NCBI GenBank assembly: GCA_019323655.1
Contig: JAHWGX010000016.1
Coordinates: 1 to 19,995 of the forward strand
Source of the DNA: Candidatus Woesearchaeota archaeon
GTDB lineage: Archaea; Nanobdellota; Nanobdellia; Woesearchaeales; GW2011-AR4
DNA length: 19,995 nt
Direction: 5' to 3'
Numbering within the stretch: the first letter of the stretch is position 1; each line of letters starts with the position of its first letter. The notes beneath the pieces were generated by a model. It ran no database searches. It had not been told where the DNA came from and worked only from the letters and a program-made list of their open reading frames with translations. Shown here piece by piece: positions 5,839 through 11,952 of the stretch. Position numbers and translations under genes: made by a program.

Positions 5839-8349
5839 CTACTTGCACAGCGCCCATCCGCAGGACTTGCAGGAAACGCAACCTTCCTGTACATTGGTCT
5901 TTGCTCCGCATTCAGGGCATATCCTTGCTTTTGACTGCGGCTGGCTTTCAGAATTCTCAGGCTCCAAAACACCTTCTTCTGCCTCTGCCTTTTCCACAAT
6001 ATCCTTCTTTTTCTTCTTTGCAACAACCAGGACCTGGTTCTTAATGCTTGTATCCCTGAATACAGTTACATCCTTGCATCCAAGCTTGTAAGCCAGAATA
6101 TAGCTTTTCCTCATGTCCTCAACTGTTGCATCAGCGGGAAAATTATTTGTCTTTGAAATGGAACTGTCAACCCACTTTTGAAAGCCTGCAAGAGCCCTTA
6201 TATGGTCCTCGGGGGTTATATTCAGCGCAGTGACAAAAACCTTTTGCAGCTTCTTTGGGAAATTTTCAAGCCCCTGAACAGATCCGTTATTGTCGCAAAT
6301 CTCCTCCATAAGCTCATCAGAATAAAGCCCTTCTTTCTTCAGGGCTTTTTCAAATGCAGGATCCACATAATAAAAGCTGCCTACCTTAACATTCTTCTCA
6401 AAAGCCAGGCTATAAACAGGCTCAATCCCTGAAGAGCATCCTGCAATCATTGATATGCTGCCTGTAGGCGCAATTACCGTTGTAAAGCTGTTCCTTATTC
6501 CATTCTGTTTTATATCCTCGCTTACCTCATTCCACTCAACATTCCAGTCATCTTTTGTCTCAGACCCCCTGAAAGGCAGCTTTCCTTCTGAATAGAAGCT
6601 TTTTTCAAAATACGGAAACTTGCCCCGAACTTTTGCGAGCTCTATGCTTTCAAGCTTGGAATGGTAGGCAACAAACTCCATAATTTTTTCCATAAACTTC
6701 CTTCCTTCTTCGCTGTTGTAAGGAAGCCTTAGCTCATACAGCAAATCCCCCACACCCATAACGCCCAAGCCTATCTTTCTGGTCAATAAGCTCATTTCTT
6801 CTATCTGCTTCAATGGAAACTTGTTTATGTCAATAACATTGTCAAGCAGCCTTGTGCAGGCACGGACAGCAGCCTTTAATCCATCCCAATCATAATTTAC
6901 ATCACCATTCTCATCCTCTTTGGCAAAAGCCCATACATTTACACTTCCCAGGTTGCAGGGCTCATTAGGGTAAAGCAGGACTTCCCCGCATGGGTTAGTT
7001 GTTACTATGGGCCCCAAAGACTCAAAAAACGGATTATACTTGTTTACAATATCAAAAAAGATGACCCCGGGCTCAGCGCTTTCCCATGCTTGGTAAACTA
7101 TCTTGTCAAACAGCATCTTGGGGCTTATTGTTTTCACTACCTCATTATTTCTTGGGTTGACCAAGGGGTAGGGCTTGTTCTTATTGTAGTAATCCCAGAA
7201 ATCCCCCATTATCAGAACGGATATGTTAAAGTTCCTCAAACCTTTGTTCCCTTCTTTTGCGGTTATGAACTTTTCAATGTCCGGATGGTTGCTGTTCAAT
7301 ATCCCCATATTCGCGCCGCGCCTTATGCCACCCTGCTTGACAACCTCAGTCATCGTGTCGAACATCCTCATAAATGACAACGGGCCAGAAGCTGCTCCTG
7401 ATGTGGAGCTTACAAAATCACCTTCCGGCCTTATTTTAGAGAAATTAAACCCTGTTCCTCCACCGCTTTTGTGGATAATTGCAGTATGCTTTAAGGTATC
7501 CATTATGCTTTCCATGCTGTCATCTATACCCAGTACAAAGCACGCACTGCCCATACCCAAAGAATTTCCAAAATTAGCAATAGCAGGGGTATTTGGCATA
7601 AACTTTCTTTCCACCATTAAATTATAGAAATTCTCTGCTACAGCTTCATACTTATTGAAATAACCCTGCTCAAGCAATTCCAAAAGCTGCTCCCAGGAAA
7701 CTTTTATCTTTTTCTCCGTGTTATACCTTTCGTATATCCTCCTTAAGCCCTCCATATGATATTGGTTTAGTTTATATTTTCCTATTGAAAACTTATCTTC
7801 ATAATCTGAAGCTTTAAACTCTTCTAGGCTGAAAATGCTCTGCTCTCCGTTTATATCATAAACCTTCTCATCATAAAAAATATCCGGAATAGCTGAATGC
7901 AAAGCAACTCTTGTAAACAGCTGCTTGGGGCTTTCTGTCAGTTTTCCCTTCTCATCTTTCTTCAAATATCTCGCTTTCAAAACCCTTAAAGCATTGACAT
8001 CAAACCTTTTGTCAACCTCGTCCAGGCAGTCTTTCTCTAAGACTTTCATCTTTTGCTCTCTTACTTCTGCCCTTTTCTGCCTGTAAACGATGTAGGCCTT
8101 TGCTGTTTGGGCATGGCCCAGCTCTATTAACACCCTTTCAACTATGTCCTGCACCTGCTCAACTGTCGGCACACCCTTTACCTGCTTTTCAAGCTCATTA
8201 ACAACCTTATCCGCTACTTTTTTTGCTTCATTTATATCCTGGCCTCCAACAGAGCGGGCAGCCCTGAATATTGCATTTACTATCTTGTTTTCCTCAAATT
8301 GCGCAACGCTTCCATCACGCTTCCTTATTTCAGAAATAATGCCTGCCAT
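5839..8349 (-). CDS. nrdJ: Adenosylcobalamin-dependent (class II) ribonucleotide reductase
   Basis: Reduces ribonucleotides to deoxyribonucleotides using an adenosylcobalamin-derived thiyl radical, independent of oxygen. Order: N-terminal ATP-cone (about residues 3-95), NTPAIANFGNSLGMGSACFV with the first redox cysteine (about C270), GGIRRGANMGILNSNHPD, the active-site loop NPCGE (N452, C454, E456), AGCSSGIEPVYSLAFEKN, and a C-terminal zinc-ribbon-like tail (CPEC, then CVSCKSCGW) near the end. About 836 residues, typical for long NrdJ proteins. I chose the ATG at 8349 over the GTG at 8382: the GTG lies inside a regulatory box, and MAGIISEIRKRDG is where similarity to the ATP-cone begins. The promoter carries two NrdR-type boxes. 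No B12 riboswitch is evident. It is the only ribonucleotide reductase in the window. Confidence 0.94.
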   Translation of the reverse strand: MAGIISEIRKRDGSVAQFEENKIVNAIFRAARSVGGQDINEAKKVADKVVNELEKQVKGVPTVEQVQDIVERVLIELGHAQTAKAYIVYRQKRAEVREQKMKVLEKDCLDEVDKRFDVNALRVLKARYLKKDEKGKLTESPKQLFTRVALHSAIPDIFYDEKVYDINGEQSIFSLEEFKASDYEDKFSIGKYKLNQYHMEGLRRIYERYNTEKKIKVSWEQLLELLEQGYFNKYEAVAENFYNLMVERKFMPNTPAIANFGNSLGMGSACFVLGIDDSMESIMDTLKHTAIIHKSGGGTGFNFSKIRPEGDFVSSTSGAASGPLSFMRMFDTMTEVVKQGGIRRGANMGILNSNHPDIEKFITAKEGNKGLRNFNISVLIMGDFWDYYNKNKPYPLVNPRNNEVVKTISPKMLFDKIVYQAWESAEPGVIFFDIVNKYNPFFESLGPIVTTNPCGEVLLYPNEPCNLGSVNVWAFAKEDENGDVNYDWDGLKAAVRACTRLLDNVIDINKFPLKQIEEMSLLTRKIGLGVMGVGDLLYELRLPYNSEEGRKFMEKIMEFVAYHSKLESIELAKVRGKFPYFEKSFYSEGKLPFRGSETKDDWNVEWNEVSEDIKQNGIRNSFTTVIAPTGSISMIAGCSSGIEPVYSLAFEKNVKVGSFYYVDPAFEKALKKEGLYSDELMEEICDNNGSVQGLENFPKKLQKVFVTALNITPEDHIRALAGFQKWVDSSISKTNNFPADATVEDMRKSYILAYKLGCKDVTVFRDTSIKNQVLVVAKKKKKDIVEKAEAEEGVLEPENSESQPQSKARICPECGAKTNVQEGCVSCKSCGWALCK

Positions 8350-8378
8350 TTTTGCCGCAATTTTACTACTAAAAGTAA

Positions 8379-8394
8379 ACACTACATATAGTAT
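8379..8394. promoter_or_regulatory. NrdR box 1 (proximal)
   Basis: ACACTACATATAGTAT agrees with the bacterial NrdR-box consensus acaCwAtATaTwGtgt at 14 of 16 positions. It lies just downstream of the nrdJ TATA box and spans or precedes the predicted transcription start. Paired with the box at 8411. Confidence 0.7.
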
Positions 8395-8396
8395 GC

Positions 8397-8406
8397 CTTA
8401 TAATAA
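8397..8406 (-). promoter_or_regulatory. nrdJ TATA box between the two NrdR boxes
   Basis: Read leftward, TTATTATAAG gives a start near 8375 and a leader of about 26 nt before the ATG at 8349. It lies exactly in the gap between the two NrdR-type boxes. Confidence 0.6.
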
Positions 8407-8410
8407 GTAA

Positions 8411-8426
8411 ACACTACATATTGTGT
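8411..8426. promoter_or_regulatory. NrdR box 2 (distal)
   Basis: ACACTACATATTGTGT agrees with the NrdR-box consensus at 15 of 16 positions. Its start is 32 bp from that of box 1, about three helical turns, the same tandem spacing seen at bacterial NrdR-controlled promoters. It overlaps the expected BRE/TFB position upstream of the TATA box. Confidence 0.72.
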
Positions 8427-8471
8427 TTTTTCAGCAAATTCCAAAAACTGAGCTTCTATTTAAATTTTTTG

Positions 8472-8513
8472 ATTGTGCAACTGATATTTTCAACTGAATG
8501 AATTGTGCAACTG
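8472..8513. repeat. Two 12-bp direct repeats 30 bp apart
   Basis: ATTGTGCAACTG occurs at 8472-8483 and again at 8502-8513, with a further partial CAACTGA between them. They lie 120-165 bp upstream of nrdJ and downstream of the micro-gene operon. Three-turn spacing suggests a paired protein site, but no regulator is identified. Confidence 0.4.
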
Positions 8514-8583
8514 CTTTTTTAATAACATGGATAGTTTATTATTTTCAGAAAATAGAAATATCTCCAAAATTCAGCCAAAGTAA

Positions 8584-8605
8584 AAAGCCATTTTTCCCTG
8601 GCTCA
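8584..8605 (-). terminator. Weak hairpin terminator of the micro-gene operon
   Basis: Read leftward, AGCCA and TGGCT form a 5-bp stem with an 8-nt loop, followed by TTTTTA. It starts a few nt after the stop of the 34-aa gene. Confidence 0.4.
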
Positions 8606-8610
8606 TTTTT

Positions 8611-8715
8611 TTACTTGTCTTTAAAATTAGCCATCTTATCTGTAAAATCAGCCATAGACATGTTCCAAAAATCATAGAACTCAGTGTCATTATACGGCTT
8701 ACTTACTAAATCCAT
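8611..8715 (-). CDS. Hypothetical 34-aa protein, third gene of a micro-gene operon
   Basis: ATG at 8715, TAA at 8611-8613. The product is MDLVSKPYNDTEFYDFWNMS plus 14 residues ending FKDK; it is rich in aromatic and acidic residues, with repeated M-A-[DN]-F units. A Shine-Dalgarno site GAGGTGAT lies 4 nt before the ATG and overlaps the end of the gene before it (11 nt gap). A hairpin with a T-run follows. I do not recognise the protein. The reason to call it real is the strong ribosome-binding site and its place in a tight same-strand series, not similarity. Confidence 0.55.
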   Translation of the reverse strand: MDLVSKPYNDTEFYDFWNMSMADFTDKMANFKDK

Positions 8716-8726
8716 TCCTATCACCT

Positions 8727-8861
8727 CTACAGATTATCTAAATAAGCATACCTTGCTTCCTCACCAGCAATTGCATTTTCGCATTCCCGGCATATGTACG
8801 GATCGCCCTCCGCGCTTTTGTAAATAATAAATCCGCATCTTATGCACCTTTTTCTCTGCAT
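8727..8861 (-). CDS. Small zinc-ribbon protein (44 aa), second gene of the micro-gene operon
   Basis: MQRKRCIRCGFIIYKSAEGD and onward: two CxxC knuckles (CIRC at residues 6-9 and CREC about 26-29) make a four-cysteine zinc ribbon. The frame continues upstream to 8924, but the ATG at 8861 is preceded by AAAGGTGGTGGT, a strong ribosome-binding site, while the longer frame overlaps the preceding gene. The tail is EEARYAYLDNL. Single zinc ribbons of this kind in archaea often act in RNA or protein binding, but nothing here fixes the role. It is 25 nt after the 50-aa gene and 11 nt before the 34-aa gene, so the three are probably one transcript. Confidence 0.72.
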   Translation of the reverse strand: MQRKRCIRCGFIIYKSAEGDPYICRECENAIAGEEARYAYLDNL

Positions 8862-8886
8862 ACCACCACCACCTTTAGCTTGCCTA

Positions 8887-9039
8887 TCAAATACAAGCAT
8901 TGTCATAGCCTTCCATAAAAGCAACCTCGACAGGGCTCAACTCATCATTCTCTAGAAGCCGGTTTCTACCTTCTTCCGAATATATGCTGTCCTCATCTAT
9001 AATCCTTTCAATTTCTTCATCTGGAAGGAATTCGTCCAT
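8887..9039 (-). CDS. Small acidic protein (50 aa), first gene of the micro-gene operon
   Basis: ATG at 9039, TGA at 8887-8889. The product starts MDEFLPDEEIERIIDEDS and ends with LSPVEVAFMEGYDNACI. It is strongly acidic, mostly helical by composition, with one C-terminal cysteine. GGGGTGGTG lies just upstream as a Shine-Dalgarno site. I do not recognise it as a named family. The LSPxExAFMxGY ending looks like a small helical protein-interaction tail, which is an impression only. The tight spacing with the zinc-ribbon gene suggests that the two products act together. Confidence 0.65.
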   Translation of the reverse strand: MDEFLPDEEIERIIDEDSIYSEEGRNRLLENDELSPVEVAFMEGYDNACI

Positions 9040-9076
9040 CAAACACCACCCCTTGTTTTTTGTATTACCCTTGCAG

Positions 9077-9090
9077 GTTAAGACCTTAAC
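9077..9090. promoter_or_regulatory. 14-bp inverted repeat upstream of the micro-gene operon
   Basis: GTTAAG and CTTAAC are separated by 2 bp, about 38 bp upstream of the 50-aa gene. It is a possible operator in its promoter/leader region. No clear TATA box was found for this operon. Confidence 0.3.
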
Positions 9091-9181
9091 ACAGCAAATT
9101 CAAAATCTTTCACATTACTAGTACATACTTTCTGAATAAGGTATAGAGTTAGCAGAAAGAGTTAAATATATATAGTTACCC

Positions 9182-9216
9182 CCTATATTATATAGGAGAT
9201 ATATTTATTATATAGG
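9182..9216 (+). promoter_or_regulatory. Palindrome and TATA region of the AbrB-PhoU gene
   Basis: A 15-bp palindrome CCTATATTATATAGG (9182-9196) is followed by a half-copy ending TTATATAGG (9208-9216), with the TATAGG units 20 bp apart. The second copy is placed to act as the TATA box, giving a start near 9237 and a leader of about 16 nt. The overlap of palindrome and promoter suggests an operator, possibly autoregulatory for the AbrB-domain protein. Confidence 0.5.
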
Positions 9217-9252
9217 CTCATTAAATAAGCTTATAGAGTTTAGTGCAGGGGG

Positions 9253-10314
9253 GTGGCGCAGATCGACTATAGAAAGCTTATAGGTTTCAGCAAAGGATCC
9301 TTTGTTGTAACCTTGCCAAAATTCTGGGTAACAAAGCACAATCTGAAGAAAGGTGATACTATAAGTATCAAAGAAGGTGCTGAAGAGCTGATTTTTTATG
9401 CTGGTGAAAGAGAGCACAAAAAGAAAGAAAAGTCTGTTTTAATAAATGTTGAGGGCAAAAGCTTAGACAGGATAAAGGCAGAGATAGTTTCAGCTTACCT
9501 CAACAACTTTACGCTAATCGAGATTTTCTCTAAGTCTCTTGAAGATAACGCTCCTGTGATAAAGGGCATTTTAAGAAATCTTTCCGGCATGGAGGTAATA
9601 GAGCAGACAGGAAGCAGAATAGTCGCAAAGGACCTTATTGACATAAACAGCATTCCAATACAAAATATAATCAGGAGGATGGATGTCATAACAAGATCGA
9701 TGATTGATGACAGCATTTTATGCATACAGGGAAAATGCAGCCAGAAAAGCATCGTACACAGGGACGAAGAGGTCAACAGGCTTTACTATCTTGGTTTTAG
9801 GGTAATAAAAAATGCAATTGAAAATCCTGCCATCATGAGCAAATTGGAAACAACCCCCTGGAAGCTTCTTAACGATAAAATAATCTTGTCAAGAATAGAG
9901 AAAATTGCCGATGAGCAAAAAAGGATAACAAGGCTGATTTCAGAAGAAAAATTTAGTAAGGATATACTTAAAAGGTTTAAAGAGCTGAGCGACGGCATAA
10001 AGAACATGTACTGCGATGTTATGAAAGCGTATTATAACAACGACAAGGCAATAGCATACGAAATAGAGGTGACAAACAAGAATCTTATTGAAAAGTGCAA
10101 CAAGTTTCTTGAAAGTGCGAGCAAGGAAATATGCACTCTCCGCTCTCAGCAAAAAAATTCAGCCAAATCAGCATTAAAACTAAAAAAGGAATCAGAAGCC
10201 TCAGACATATTCCCGGGTAAAAACATAGTTTCAATATCCAGAATAGGAGAGTATTCAAAAGCGACAATTACTTTCATCAAGCATATCGCAAGATCTGTTC
10301 TTAATATGGACTAA
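9253..10314 (+). CDS. AbrB-PhoU domain protein (phosphate-uptake-type regulator)
   Basis: 353 residues. The N-terminal SpoVT/AbrB swapped-hairpin DNA-binding domain covers about residues 5-48 (RKLIGFSKGSFVVTLPKFW, then KKGDTISI). PhoU-like helical repeats occupy roughly residues 110-350. This fusion is common in archaea and is thought to regulate phosphate uptake, but no Pst transporter is nearby. The start is GTG at 9253, preceded by a G-run; no in-frame ATG fits the AbrB fold. AbrB domains often bind palindromic AT-rich sites, and one sits directly upstream. The 3' end overlaps the convergent purM stop by 4 nt. A chromosomal regulator role not linked to phosphate remains possible. Confidence 0.85.
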   Translation: MAQIDYRKLIGFSKGSFVVTLPKFWVTKHNLKKGDTISIKEGAEELIFYAGEREHKKKEKSVLINVEGKSLDRIKAEIVSAYLNNFTLIEIFSKSLEDNAPVIKGILRNLSGMEVIEQTGSRIVAKDLIDINSIPIQNIIRRMDVITRSMIDDSILCIQGKCSQKSIVHRDEEVNRLYYLGFRVIKNAIENPAIMSKLETTPWKLLNDKIILSRIEKIADEQKRITRLISEEKFSKDILKRFKELSDGIKNMYCDVMKAYYNNDKAIAYEIEVTNKNLIEKCNKFLESASKEICTLRSQQKNSAKSALKLKKESEASDIFPGKNIVSISRIGEYSKATITFIKHIARSVLNMD

Positions 10315-11411
10315 TACCCCTCAAAAACAATTTTTTTATCTCCCTTTTCTAAAACTGTTCTGGTTTTATTGCTTTTTCTCACTTCCCCAACAACCTCACT
10401 GCCCTTGGCAATTTGCAGAATTTTATCAGCATCATTCACCTTGCAGACAACAAAAAACCCCATCCCCATGTTAAAGCTTTCATACATCTGTTTATCTGAA
10501 AGTTTTGATTCTTTCTGCATCAGCCCAAAAATATGCTGCGGCTTTATAGGATTGTTTATTCTAAATTCAAAATTCTCGTTTATCCTGTTAAAGTTCTTTA
10601 GCCCGTATCCTGTGTTGTTTATACCCACAACATCATAATCCTTTGCTATCTTTGCGATATCCTGCAAATAAATTTTTGTTGGCTCCAGCAAAATATTTCC
10701 AATTGTGGAATCATCAAATTTGGCATTTAAGGAATACTTCCCCCCATACAGTTTTTTAAATTCCTTTCTTGTCTCAAAATCCCCATTTAATAAGCAATGC
10801 CTCAAGGCAGTATAGCCATTGCTATGAGGGCCAGAGCTTGGAAATGCAATAATTTTATCTCCTACACTCACTTTCTGGTTTCTTATCTTATCTTTTTTTA
10901 TAAAGCCAATCATACACCCTACCAAATCAAAGCCATAACCCGGTTTTGTTGAGCATATTAACTCATCCACGCTTGCCGTCTCTCCCTTGCCAAAGTTTGC
11001 CCTTATGGAATTTTTTAATATCCCTGATGTATTGCATTGTTCCAGTCCTTTGGAAATTCCTTTAATAATCTCCCCTGTAATTGCTTTTTCTTCAATCTTG
11101 CTTTGGCAGGAAATGCAGTCCATGAACAGAAAAGGGCTTATGCTTCCCAGAGTTGCAAGGTCATTTGCAGACATTGCAACGCAGTCGATTCCTATTGTGT
11201 CATAAATTCCCATGGCCTCAGCCAGAATTATTTTTGTTCCGACGCCGTCTATGGCGCAGGCAATATAATGCTCAGGAAAAACCTCATTGTTTTCATAAAG
11301 CTCGGCAAACATGCCTTTGCTCTCTGGCAGCATGTCTCTCTTCAAAGAAGAAGGTATTGCTTTCTTAACAGCCTCGACAGCCTTAGCCTCTCTTTTTCCG
11401 TAGCTGCTCAT
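10311..11411 (-). CDS. purM: Phosphoribosylformylglycinamidine cyclo-ligase (AIR synthase)
   Basis: PurM closes the imidazole ring in purine synthesis (FGAM + ATP to AIR). Visible: an IDGVGTK-type ATP/metal loop, the segment ANDLATLGSISPFLFMD, SSGPHSNGYTALR and NMGMGFFVV, all in family order. About 366 residues, slightly longer than the usual 330-350. The frame runs upstream to 11531, but I take the ATG at 11411. The TATA box TTTATAAA (11434-11441) is centred about 26 nt away, giving a leaderless start, and the extra 40 residues lie in a foldable non-coding region and have no family similarity. The typical glycine-rich GGGxxEN segment reads NNTGYGLKN here, so it is a divergent member. No other purine genes are nearby. 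Confidence 0.87.
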   Translation of the reverse strand: MSSYGKREAKAVEAVKKAIPSSLKRDMLPESKGMFAELYENNEVFPEHYIACAIDGVGTKIILAEAMGIYDTIGIDCVAMSANDLATLGSISPFLFMDCISCQSKIEEKAITGEIIKGISKGLEQCNTSGILKNSIRANFGKGETASVDELICSTKPGYGFDLVGCMIGFIKKDKIRNQKVSVGDKIIAFPSSGPHSNGYTALRHCLLNGDFETRKEFKKLYGGKYSLNAKFDDSTIGNILLEPTKIYLQDIAKIAKDYDVVGINNTGYGLKNFNRINENFEFRINNPIKPQHIFGLMQKESKLSDKQMYESFNMGMGFFVVCKVNDADKILQIAKGSEVVGEVRKSNKTRTVLEKGDKKIVFEGY

Positions 11412-11433
11412 AAAACAAGCAAAAGAATTGTTA

Positions 11434-11441
11434 TTTATAAA
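11434..11441. promoter_or_regulatory. TATA box of purM, usable in both directions
   Basis: TTTATAAA is palindromic. Leftward it places transcription start at the purM ATG (11411). Rightward it would start a transcript near 11463, just before the foldable GC-rich stretch. Confidence 0.6.
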
Positions 11442-11461
11442 GGTTTTTGAGAATTCTCTGA

Positions 11462-11606
11462 GTCCAGTGGAAATCCTGGCCGTCTGTTCCGTGGATTCCA
11501 ATGAATGCCAGAGGCATTCATGGATGTCCAAGCGGAGTTTAACAGGCTGCCGCCAAGTAGGGAATTCTGTTAAGCGGAGCAGGATAAGGTTTCTACTCGG
11601 CCATAC
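11462..11606 (+). ncRNA. Candidate structured RNA or structured leader
   Basis: About 51% GC over 11461-11610, against visibly AT-rich flanks, with no convincing reading frame. A compact fold can be drawn by hand. The closing stem is TGGCCG (11477-11482) with CGGCCA (11598-11603). Arm 1 has CTGTT, CCG and TGGA pairing with AACAG, CGG and TCCA, and is capped by TGAATGCC-aga-GGCATTCA (8 bp). Arm 2 has AGTAG pairing with CTACT and TTCTG with CAGGA. An alternative TTAACAG/CTGTTAA pairing exists. TATA sites lie about 26 bp before the left end (11434) and just after the right end (11616). An ACA follows the closing stem at 11605, so an H/ACA-like guide is conceivable, but no kink-turn was confirmed. 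It does not match RNase P or SRP RNA signatures that I know. Confidence 0.45.
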
Positions 11607-11615
11607 ACCTATAAA

Positions 11616-11624
11616 TTTAAATAA
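11616..11624 (+). promoter_or_regulatory. TATA box of the small membrane protein gene
   Basis: TTTAAATAA is centred 27 nt upstream of the ATG at 11647, predicting a leaderless transcript separate from the foldable region before it. Confidence 0.55.
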
Positions 11625-11646
11625 AACAACAGTTACATCCTAAAAA

Positions 11647-11934
11647 ATGAACCCCAAGGTTATTGTTGGCGGGATGAGGATAATCCTAATAGCATTAATT
11701 TTTTTACTGCCAGGATTCCTCTTAAAAATAACAGAATCTGCTTCAACTGAAGAAACAGGTTTGGATAAAGTTACTGCATATGCTGTAGCATCCGATTTTG
11801 GCAGCCCACAAGAAGGGGTTTTAGGCACTGTAAAGGATTCTCTCAGCACAATTTATCCTGCCACGCACGCTTTTTTTTATCCAGTCTTTTTTATCGGGAT
11901 TATCACTATAATTGTTGGGTTGCGTGTCGATTAG
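11647..11934 (+). CDS. Hypothetical small membrane protein (95 aa)
   Basis: Two hydrophobic segments, about residues 8-27 (GGMRIILIALIFLLPGFLL) and 75-92 (FFYPVFFIGIITIIVGL), flank a polar loop of about 45 residues. This predicts a two-pass membrane protein with the loop outside or inside. The first segment could also be an uncleaved signal. The ATG at 11647 fits a leaderless start from the TATA box at 11616. I do not recognise the family. It is convergent with rli1, ending 18 nt from it. Confidence 0.6.
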   Translation: MNPKVIVGGMRIILIALIFLLPGFLLKITESASTEETGLDKVTAYAVASDFGSPQEGVLGTVKDSLSTIYPATHAFFYPVFFIGIITIIVGLRVD

Positions 11935-11952
11935 CCATTTCCATGAAAGTCC

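Noticed and set aside
8350..8382. GTG start adding 11 residues to nrdJ
   Set aside because: The codon lies within a NrdR-type box, and the predicted transcription start is downstream of it.
8427..8471. Cobalamin riboswitch upstream of the B12-dependent reductase
   Set aside because: No B12-box-like sequence and too little structured sequence in the leader, which is predicted to be about 26 nt.
8727..8861. Zinc-ribbon protein as the missing NrdR repressor
   Set aside because: It has a four-cysteine ribbon but no ATP-cone and only 44 residues. NrdR is about 150 residues.
11411..11531. 40-residue N-terminal extension of purM
   Set aside because: It lies in the GC-rich foldable stretch, lacks family similarity, and the TATA box fits a leaderless start at 11411.
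11428..11643. 71-codon plus-strand frame across the candidate RNA
   Set aside because: No family similarity, no ribosome-binding site, and it covers both arms of the fold and the next promoter.
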